From Sphingomonadales bacterium (GTDB taxonomy: Bacteria; Pseudomonadota; Alphaproteobacteria; Sphingomonadales; Sphingomonadaceae), in the NCBI GenBank assembly GCA_004292705.1, contig RDXA01000380.1, positions 1-11,875 of the forward strand: a DNA stretch of 11,875 bases. The letters run 5' to 3'. Positions 6,384 to 11,875 of this stretch are shown here, piece by piece. Numbering within the stretch: position 1 is the stretch's first letter; every line of letters begins with the position of its first letter. Position numbers and translations under genes: made by a program. The notes below the pieces were generated by a model that was given only the letters and a program-made list of their open reading frames with translations, searched no databases and was not told where the DNA came from.

Positions 6384-7714
6384 CCCTGTCCCGTTGCCAG
6401 CCCTTGCGTGCGCGGCTGCCTGTGCCCCGCATCGACCAGCAGCGTAGCGAGCGCGCCCGCCAGCATCAAGACGCCGCCCAGCATCAACACATGGCGCGGA
6501 TCGCCGCCGAGCAGTGGGCGGTAGATCAGCGGCAGGGTCAGAGTCTGGATCAGCATCGGGATGACGATGAAAAGATTGAAGATGCCCATATAGATGCCGT
6601 TCCTTTCGGGCGGGATGCAGTCGGCGAGCATTACGTAGGTGTTGCCCATCATCCCCGCCCAACCGATTCCGATGCCCAGCATCAGGATGAACAGCCCCGC
6701 CGGGGTGGAAACGCCGGGGATCAGCAGCATCGCGATGCCGGATGCGGCGAGGCACGCCGCATGGGTGGGCCGGGCGCCGAAGCGCCGGACGACAGGAATC
6801 AGCGCCAGTGCGCCGAGAAAGGCGACGAAGTTGTAAAGCGCGCCCGTCTGCTGCGCAGTCAGTGTCGCCTCGCGGAAGGCGGGGCTGGCCGGATCGCTGG
6901 TATCATAGAGCGAGCGGCCGACCGCGAAGGTTATATATTGCCAATAGGCGAACATCGCATACCACTGGCAGAGCATCGCCCCTGCCAGCTGGCGCATCGG
7001 ACGTGGCATTTCCCGGATCGCGTCGCGGATCTCGGCCAGAGTGGCGCGCACGGTGAGAGGCCTTTCGGCAAGCTGTGCCTGCTCGGATGCATCAAGCGGC
7101 AACTCGCGCACCCGCAGCACCGACCACAGGATGGTCGAGAGGGAAAGGATCGCCCCGATCACGAAGGCAATCCGCACGATCACCGGAATGCCGTTGGCAT
7201 CGAGCACGTCACGCGCGACGAAGGCCGTCAAAAGCGAGGGCGCGAGGTAGGACAGCGTCTGGGCCAGGCCGGTGAAGGCGCTCTGCGTAAGAAACCCGGT
7301 TGATCGCTGATCGGGGGCGAGCCGGTCGGCGACATAGGCGCGGTACGGCTCCATGGTGATGTTGTTGCCTGCATCGAGAATCCACAAGAGGCTCGCGGCC
7401 ATCCACAAGGCGCTCGAATAGGGCATGGCGAACAGGCTGAGCGTGCAGATGACCGCGCCGATCAGGAAATAGGGGGTGCGGCGACCGAGCCGGGTATTTG
7501 TCCGATCGCTCATCGCGCCGACTATCGGCTGGATGATAAGGCCTGTCATCGGCCCAGCCAGCCAAAGCAGCGGCATGGTCGCCTCGTCTGCGCCAAGGAA
7601 GCCGTAGATCGGCCCCATATTGGCCTGTTGCAGGCCGAAGGAGAACTGCAGGCCGAAGAAGCCGATGTTCATCTCGACGATTCTGAGCAGCGAAAGCCGC
7701 GGCTTTTCCGACAT
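6380..7714 (-). CDS. MFS sugar transporter, SLC45/GPH (sucrose:H+ symporter) type
   Basis: The 444-residue inner-membrane protein has about 12 hydrophobic segments. The loop SDRTNTRLGRRTPY (69-82) is the signature of the glycoside-cation symporter/SLC45-like group that includes plant SUT and bacterial SuxC-type sucrose permeases. MEPYRAYVADRLAPDQR (121-137), after transmembrane segment 4, is a second family mark. It should carry sucrose or a related disaccharide with protons from periplasm to cytoplasm. ATG 7714 (MSEKPRLSLL) is chosen because GATGAGG lies six bases upstream; a TTG at 7741 would add nine unlikely residues. The stop overlaps the regulator start as ATGA. The gene diverges from the TonB receptor across a 178-bp region with two operators. 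Sucrose is inferred from the GH68 and fructokinase neighbours; maltose-type relatives of this family exist, so the substrate is likely but not proven. Confidence 0.9.
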   Translation of the reverse strand: MSEKPRLSLLRIVEMNIGFFGLQFSFGLQQANMGPIYGFLGADEATMPLLWLAGPMTGLIIQPIVGAMSDRTNTRLGRRTPYFLIGAVICTLSLFAMPYSSALWMAASLLWILDAGNNITMEPYRAYVADRLAPDQRSTGFLTQSAFTGLAQTLSYLAPSLLTAFVARDVLDANGIPVIVRIAFVIGAILSLSTILWSVLRVRELPLDASEQAQLAERPLTVRATLAEIRDAIREMPRPMRQLAGAMLCQWYAMFAYWQYITFAVGRSLYDTSDPASPAFREATLTAQQTGALYNFVAFLGALALIPVVRRFGARPTHAACLAASGIAMLLIPGVSTPAGLFILMLGIGIGWAGMMGNTYVMLADCIPPERNGIYMGIFNLFIVIPMLIQTLTLPLIYRPLLGGDPRHVLMLGGVLMLAGALATLLVDAGHRQPRTQGLATGQG

Positions 7715-7720
7715 ATGGTG

Positions 7721-7727
7721 CCTCATC
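7721..7727 (-). promoter_or_regulatory. Ribosome binding site deciding the transporter start
   Basis: GATGAGG on the minus strand ends six bases before ATG 7714-7712. It favours the MSEKPRL start over TTG 7741 and over ATG 7726, which lies inside the site. Confidence 0.65.
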
Positions 7728-7746
7728 CCATTTGCTCTCAACGCGC

Positions 7747-7752
7747 CTTATA
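7747..7752 (-). promoter_or_regulatory. Possible -10 element of the transporter-regulator operon
   Basis: TATAAG on the minus strand matches the σ70 -10 hexamer at five of six positions. It would give a transcript start near 7740 and a leader of about 26 bases that includes the ribosome site. No good -35 hexamer lies 16-19 bases upstream, so the call is weak. Confidence 0.3.
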
Positions 7753-7792
7753 ACCGGCGCTGTGGCTGAGAGGTGACATGAATCCGACTCAT

Positions 7793-7808
7793 TTGCAAAC
7801 GATTGCAA
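7793..7808. promoter_or_regulatory. LacI-type operator 1 (transporter side)
   Basis: TTGCAAACGATTGCAA is a CG-centred near-palindrome with perfect six-base outer arms, the form recognised by LacI-family dimers. Its centre is 24 bp from the second operator and about 60 bp upstream of the candidate transporter transcript start. The local regulator carries the hinge leucine suited to a central CpG. Confidence 0.85.
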
Positions 7809-7816
7809 GATTCCGG

Positions 7817-7832
7817 TTGCAATCGTTTGCAA
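7817..7832. promoter_or_regulatory. LacI-type operator 2 (receptor side)
   Basis: TTGCAATCGTTTGCAA is the exact reverse complement of operator 1. Together with the 8-base spacer GATTCCGG the pair forms a 40-bp inverted repeat. It ends 60 bases before the receptor start codon, close enough to cover a promoter for the rightward operon, although I could not place a convincing -10 element there. Confidence 0.85.
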
Positions 7833-7892
7833 GATGATTAGGCCTCACCCTGTCAGCGCCCGCAGAAGCGCGAACCCGAGAGGAGAGAATCC

Positions 7893-10355
7893 ATGAAATT
7901 GCGTATCGCGCTTTGCGCAAGTGCAGCTTTGTCGAGCCTGATTGCCAGCCCCGCCTTTGCACAGGACAATGCCGACAGCACTGGCACCGAAGGTGAGGAA
8001 ATCATCGTCACCGCCGTCGCCCGTGGCCAGAACCGCATCGAAAGCTCGGTCTCGGTCAGCGCCATCGGGGCCGAGGCCATCGCCAATCTCGCCGCGCCTT
8101 CGTCGGCAGACCTGATCCGCCAGATTCCGGGTATCCGTTCCGAAGCCTCGGGCGGTGAGGGCAATGCCAACATCGCAGTGCGCGGCATTCCGGTGTCGAC
8201 GGGCGGTGCGCGCTATATCCAGCTTCAGGAAGATGGCCTGCCGATCCTTGAATTCGGCGACATCATTTTCGGCAATGCCGACAATTTCCTGCGCGCCGAC
8301 CGCAGCGTCGCCCGCGTCGAAGCGGTGCGCGGCGGTTCGGCTTCGACCTTTGCGTCGAATGCACCGGGCGCGGTGATCAACTTCATCTCCAAGACCGGCG
8401 AACAGGAAGGCGGCGCGATCCAGGCCAGCGTCGGGCTCGATTTCGAGAGCTACCGCCTCGATTTCGATTACGGCGCACCGCTCGCCGATGATCTCTATTT
8501 CCACGTCGGCGGGTTCTACCGCACCGGCGAGGGCCCGCGCGATATTGGCTATAACGGCTATGATGGCGGCCAGATCAAGGCCAACATCACCAAGGAATTC
8601 GACGGCGGCTATATCCGCTTCAGCGCCAAGTATCTCGATGATCGCACGCCCACCATTCTGCCGCAGCCTGTGCGCGTGGGTGGGACCAACGGGAACCCCG
8701 ATTATCAGGCGATCGCGGGTTTCGATCCGCGCACGGATTCGCTCTACAGTCCGTTTCTCACGCCAGCGCAATCGCTCGACGGTAACAACAACCCGGCAAG
8801 CTATGACTTCCGCGACGGTCTTTCGGTCAAGAGCCTCGCCTTCGGGATCGAGAGCGAGATCGACGTGGGCGGCGGCTGGACGCTGACCAACCGCTTCCGT
8901 TTCGCCGACAATTCGGGCGGGTTCCAGTCACCTTTCCCGGCGGGCGCAGATCCGGCGCAAACAGTTGCTAACGGGATCGGCGGCGCGGGATCGCGGATCG
9001 TCATCGCCACTGGCCCCAATGCGGGGCAGACCGCCGATGCCGCTACCATTGGCGGCAACGGGCTGCTGACCAACGTGGTGGTGTTCAACACCCGCTTGAA
9101 CAGCCTCGACAACGTCACCAACGATTTCCGGGTCAACAAGGCATTCGACTTCAGCGGCGGTACGGCCAATTTCACCACCGGCTTTTACCTTTCGCGCCAG
9201 ACCATCGACACAGACTGGCTGTGGACCAGCCATGTTCAGACCGTGCAGGGCGATGGGCAGGCGGTGCTGGTCGACATCCGCAATGCGGCTGGTAACCTTG
9301 TCACTCAGGACGGCACAGTCGGTTTCGGTGCAAGCTTTTTCGGCAATTGCTGCCGCCGCAGCTATGATGTCGATTACAGCACCTATGCACCCTTCGCCTC
9401 GCTCTCGCTTGAGCTGGACCGCTTGACCATCGATGCCTCGATCCGCTACGATTTCGGCGATGCGAGCGGCACCATCACCGGCGCGGACAGCGGCTTTGGC
9501 CTGGGTGTCGGCAGCTTTGATTTCAATCGCAATGGCGTGATCAGCCCGGCCGAGGCGCAGACTGGTATCCTGCCGCTCGGTAGTGCCCGTCCGGTCAATT
9601 ACAGCTTTGATTATTTCAGCTTCTCGCTCGGGGCGAACTACCTCATCACCGATGATCTGGGCGTCTTTGCACGCTACAGCCAGGGCGGCCGTCACACGGC
9701 TGACCGCAGCCTGTTCTCGCCCGCCGTCAGCGCGGTCGATGGCAGCCTGCCTGGCGGCGATGCGGGGGTAATCGCGCAGGTCGATCAGCTCGAGGTTGGC
9801 GTAAAGTATCAGGGCAATGGTCTCTCGCTGTTCGCCACGGGTTTCTTCGCCAAGACCGCCGAGACCAATGTCGATATCGCCCCGCTGGTGCTGTTCGATA
9901 CCGAGTTCGAGGCCTTCGGGATCGAGTTGGAGGGCGCTTATCGCAGCGGGCCGTTCACACTTTCGGCGGGAGCGACCTGGACCGATGCCGAGATCAAGGA
10001 TGCGCTCGCTGTGGCCACAATCGGCAACACCCCGCGGCGGCAGGCCGATCTCGTCTATCAGGCGACCGCGCAGTATGACAGCGAGCTGTTCACACTGGGC
10101 GCGAACATCGTCGGCACCACCGACAGCTTCACGCAGGACAACAACCAGCTGATCCTGCCCGCCTTCGCGCAGGTGAACGCCTTCCTGGCGGTGCGTCCGA
10201 TCGACCGGGTCGAAATCGGGCTGAACGCGCAGAACCTGTTCAACGCCACCGGGTTTACCGAGGCAGAAGAGGGCGCGATCCCGGCCAACGGGCTTGTGCG
10301 GGCACGCTCGATTGCCGGGCGCACGGTGCTCGCCTCGGTGCGGTTTGATTTCTGA
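7893..10355 (+). CDS. TonB-dependent outer-membrane receptor, probable sucrose/fructoside uptake
   Basis: The 820-residue protein has a signal peptide (1-23, cleavage after SPAFA) and a TonB-box-like EEIIVTA at 35-41. The plug domain spans about 50-168 (SADLIRQIPGIRSE at 71-84, NIAVRGIP at 93-100, RVEAVRGGSASTFASNAPGAVINF at 141-164). A long β-barrel ends in a terminal Phe (ASVRFDF), the mark of an outer-membrane barrel. It should import a sugar across the outer membrane using the TonB/ExbB/ExbD system. AGGAG seven bases ahead of the ATG is a strong ribosome site. The gene begins the rightward arm of the locus under the twin operators and precedes GH68 and fructokinase, which points to sucrose or a fructo-oligosaccharide (inference). 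Odd points are an EF-hand-like loop at 543-554 and adjacent cysteines at 486-487, both within the barrel part. The family is certain. Confidence 0.95.
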   Translation: MKLRIALCASAALSSLIASPAFAQDNADSTGTEGEEIIVTAVARGQNRIESSVSVSAIGAEAIANLAAPSSADLIRQIPGIRSEASGGEGNANIAVRGIPVSTGGARYIQLQEDGLPILEFGDIIFGNADNFLRADRSVARVEAVRGGSASTFASNAPGAVINFISKTGEQEGGAIQASVGLDFESYRLDFDYGAPLADDLYFHVGGFYRTGEGPRDIGYNGYDGGQIKANITKEFDGGYIRFSAKYLDDRTPTILPQPVRVGGTNGNPDYQAIAGFDPRTDSLYSPFLTPAQSLDGNNNPASYDFRDGLSVKSLAFGIESEIDVGGGWTLTNRFRFADNSGGFQSPFPAGADPAQTVANGIGGAGSRIVIATGPNAGQTADAATIGGNGLLTNVVVFNTRLNSLDNVTNDFRVNKAFDFSGGTANFTTGFYLSRQTIDTDWLWTSHVQTVQGDGQAVLVDIRNAAGNLVTQDGTVGFGASFFGNCCRRSYDVDYSTYAPFASLSLELDRLTIDASIRYDFGDASGTITGADSGFGLGVGSFDFNRNGVISPAEAQTGILPLGSARPVNYSFDYFSFSLGANYLITDDLGVFARYSQGGRHTADRSLFSPAVSAVDGSLPGGDAGVIAQVDQLEVGVKYQGNGLSLFATGFFAKTAETNVDIAPLVLFDTEFEAFGIELEGAYRSGPFTLSAGATWTDAEIKDALAVATIGNTPRRQADLVYQATAQYDSELFTLGANIVGTTDSFTQDNNQLILPAFAQVNAFLAVRPIDRVEIGLNAQNLFNATGFTEAEEGAIPANGLVRARSIAGRTVLASVRFDF

Positions 10356-10376
10356 TAACTGCCCCCGGGGCATTGT

Positions 10377-10408
10377 GGCTGGCCGCCAACACTCCAAGGC
10401 GGCCAGCC
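10377..10408 (+). terminator. Intercistronic hairpin between receptor and GH68 genes
   Basis: A perfect 11-bp GC-rich stem (GGCTGGCCGCC at 10377-10387 with GGCGGCCAGCC at 10398-10408) closes a 10-base loop in the 63-base gap after the receptor stop. No T tract follows, so full termination is unlikely. It may be a weak terminator or a 3'-end stabiliser that lowers expression of the downstream genes relative to the receptor. Confidence 0.5.
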
Positions 10409-10418
10409 CCTTGCCTGA

Positions 10419-11549
10419 ATGACGTCACGTAATGGGATGAATGCTGCGATGAATGCCGCACGGATGGGCGCCTGGACAGTCGAACACGTTCGCCGGATCT
10501 CGGCTACGCCGGAGGCGGCGCGCATTCCCCCGGTGGTCGCAGCTGACCGATCGGCGCTCGATCCCGCGCGGGTCTATTGGGATATGTGGCCGGTGCAGGA
10601 CGTGAGCGGACACCGCGCGCTGATCGCCGGACGCGAGCTGTGGATGGCGCTGACCGCACCTGATCGCAGTGATCCCGGCCTCCGGCACTTCGAGGCGAAA
10701 ATCCACTGGCTCCAACGTCGGGACGGAGCGTGGCACGATCTTGGTCCGGTCCTACCGGACAACCCGGTCCCTTACGAGCGGGAATGGGCAGGATCAGCGC
10801 TTTACGAGGCGGGCGTGGTGACGCTGTTTTTCACCGCCGCCGGAACTGCTGCGCGTGCCGGGGGCTATCAGCAGGAGCTGTGGCAGGCGAGTGCGCGGAT
10901 CGGTGCGGACGGATGGCCGACCGACTGGTCCGCCCCCGCTCCCGTCGTAACCGGCTATGGCCCGCTGTACATGCCTGCCGATGCCCATGAGGGTGAGCCG
11001 GGGCAGATAAAGGCGTTTCGCGATCCATCATGGTTCCGTGATCCGGCTGATGGCAGCGAATATCTCGCCTTCACAGCCTCGCTGGTCGGTTCCGACAGCG
11101 CCTTCAACGGCGCCTTTGGATTAGCGCGCAAGGGCCCGTCAGGGTGGGTCCTTGCGCCCCCTTGCCTCCACGCAGAAGGCGTCAACAACGAGCTGGAGCG
11201 CGCCCATCTGGTGTTTCACGCCGGACATTACTACGCCTTCTGGTCGACGCAGACCGCGACTTTCGCGGATGGACTGCGTCATGCGCCGGGGGGACTTTAC
11301 GGGATGGTGGCAGACAGCATGGCAGGCCCGTGGCGGCCTTTGAACGGCTCGGGACTGGTGCTCGCCAATCCCGCCGGGCGGCCTTTGCAGACCTATAGCT
11401 GGTATGTCGATGCCGCGCTGACTGTGTGCAGCTTCGTCGACTTGCTCCCCGACGGCACCTTCGGCGGAGTGCCCGCGCCGCTGCTCCAGTTGGAGCTTGA
11501 TGGCGAGCGGGCGACATTGCGCGGGCTCGCGCGCGAGCAGGCGCTCTGA
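10419..11549 (+). CDS. GH68 family sucrose-cleaving enzyme (invertase/levansucrase type), no signal peptide
   Basis: The 376-residue protein follows the five-bladed GH68 pattern. The nucleophile motif YWDMWPVQD gives Asp55, FRDPSWF gives the transition-state stabiliser Asp202, and GVNNELERAH gives the acid/base Glu260 with Glu258 beside it. WTVEHVRRI (19-27) and PLNGSGLVL (307-315) match the Zymomonas levansucrase family. Such enzymes cleave sucrose, releasing glucose and passing fructose to water or to a growing fructan. Position 124, in 'REWAGSAL', is Ala where Bacillus SacB and Zymomonas LevU have Ser. There is no signal peptide; the transporter and kinase beside it suggest cytoplasmic hydrolysis, but Zymomonas levansucrase also lacks a classical signal, so secretion is not excluded. 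The start is uncertain: ATGs at 10419, 10437, 10449 and 10464 all precede the homology, none with a clear ribosome site. The stop overlaps the kinase ATG. Confidence 0.92.
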   Translation: MTSRNGMNAAMNAARMGAWTVEHVRRISATPEAARIPPVVAADRSALDPARVYWDMWPVQDVSGHRALIAGRELWMALTAPDRSDPGLRHFEAKIHWLQRRDGAWHDLGPVLPDNPVPYEREWAGSALYEAGVVTLFFTAAGTAARAGGYQQELWQASARIGADGWPTDWSAPAPVVTGYGPLYMPADAHEGEPGQIKAFRDPSWFRDPADGSEYLAFTASLVGSDSAFNGAFGLARKGPSGWVLAPPCLHAEGVNNELERAHLVFHAGHYYAFWSTQTATFADGLRHAPGGLYGMVADSMAGPWRPLNGSGLVLANPAGRPLQTYSWYVDAALTVCSFVDLLPDGTFGGVPAPLLQLELDGERATLRGLAREQAL

Positions 11550-11875
11550 TGCTGGGCGCAATCGAGGCGGGCGGCACCAAGTTCGTGCTGGCGGTCGGCC
11601 CCGCGCCTGATCGGATCATGGCGCGCCACGTGATCCCGACGCGCGCCCCGGAGACCACCCTCGTCGAGGCAATGGAATGGTTTGCGGGGCAGGGCAGGAT
11701 CAGTGCGCTTGGAATCGGCAGCTTCGGTCCGGTGGATCTTGATCGCCAAAGTCCGCGCTGGGGCTTCATAACTGCCACTCCTAAGCCGGGCTGGTCCGAC
11801 TGCGATTTTGCGGGCTATCTCGGTCAGGCGCTCAACGTGCCCGTCGGCTTCGAAACCGATGTCAATGCCGCCGCG
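11549..11875 (+). CDS. ROK-family fructokinase, N-terminal part (cut by window edge)
   Basis: From the ATG at 11549, which overlaps the GH68 stop codon by one base (TGATG), the frame is open for 109 codons to the edge. The start MLGAIEAGGTKFVLAVG (1-17) holds the ROK phosphate-binding loop. GIGSFGPVD and GFITATPKPGW are the segments shared with Bacillus fructokinases of the GmuE/YdhR type. FETDVNAAA is the start of the sugar-binding region, just before the conserved catalytic and zinc-binding parts that lie beyond the window. It should phosphorylate fructose released by the upstream enzyme, using ATP, to fructose 6-phosphate in the cytoplasm. The overlap of frames indicates translational coupling. 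Fructose is strongly favoured by the sequence pattern and context, though ROK kinases also use mannose or glucose. Confidence 0.92.
   Translation, partial: MLGAIEAGGTKFVLAVGPAPDRIMARHVIPTRAPETTLVEAMEWFAGQGRISALGIGSFGPVDLDRQSPRWGFITATPKPGWSDCDFAGYLGQALNVPVGFETDVNAAA

Noticed and set aside
9292..9317. GTAACC inside the receptor gene as a σF promoter
   Set aside because: Sixteen bases later the sequence is CACA, not CGAA, and it lies inside a coding frame.
8928..10397. Long open frame on the minus strand opposite the TonB receptor
   Set aside because: Its composition (many Arg, Ala, Glu, Gly without domain pattern) is that of a GC-rich antisense shadow, while the plus strand encodes a clear receptor.
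10947..10972. GTAACC inside the GH68 gene as a σF promoter
   Set aside because: The -10 position reads ACAT instead of CGAA, and it is inside a coding frame.

Overview
The window looks like chromosomal DNA of an alphaproteobacterium, most likely in the Sphingomonadales (Erythrobacter/Porphyrobacter type). The GC content is high, coding is dense, there is a σF/NrsF-type stress regulator pair, and the TonB-dependent receptor has an 'AQ...EEIIVTA' N-terminus typical of sphingomonads. I see no rRNA, tRNA, CRISPR array, insertion sequence or phage gene. No stretch over about 150 bases is left without an assigned gene or regulatory role.

Left part (1-1953): the first 37 codons of a PhnB-like VOC (glyoxalase-fold) gene run leftward off the edge. 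About 50 bp after its start codon comes the C-terminal half of an acyl-CoA dehydrogenase large subunit (PimC type) that has lost roughly its first 200 residues. An intact small-subunit partner (PimD type) follows, then a strong intrinsic terminator.

Middle (1954-5311): an ECF sigma factor of the Caulobacter σF type is translationally coupled to its NrsF (DUF1109) membrane anti-sigma factor. A sequence matching the σF promoter consensus, with exact spacing, lies immediately in front of the sigma gene and suggests autoregulation from a nearly leaderless mRNA. This operon converges, with one base between stop codons, on a DEAD-box RNA helicase with a DbpA-type RNA-binding domain. The helicase leader can form two mutually exclusive hairpins. 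A small unrecognised 86-residue gene lies upstream of the helicase on the same strand.

Right part (5358-11875): a sucrose (or related fructoside) utilisation locus. Leftward run an SLC45/GPH-type sugar transporter and a LacI-family regulator whose reading frames overlap by ATGA. Rightward run a TonB-dependent outer-membrane receptor, a GH68 sucrose-cleaving enzyme without a signal peptide, and a ROK-family fructokinase (cut by the right edge) whose start overlaps the GH68 stop. Two 16-bp CG-centred LacI operators, exact reverse complements of each other, lie between the divergent arms. The inferred flow is uptake through the outer membrane by the receptor, transport across the inner membrane by the MFS protein, cleavage in the cytoplasm by GH68, phosphorylation of fructose by the ROK kinase, and control of both arms by the LacI protein.

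I found no convincing new defence or mobile system. The most interesting points are the self-directed σF promoter, the twin operator, the GH68 enzyme with an atypical active-site residue in an apparently intracellular setting, an EF-hand-like loop inside the receptor, the competing hairpins ahead of the helicase, and the truncated dehydrogenase junction.
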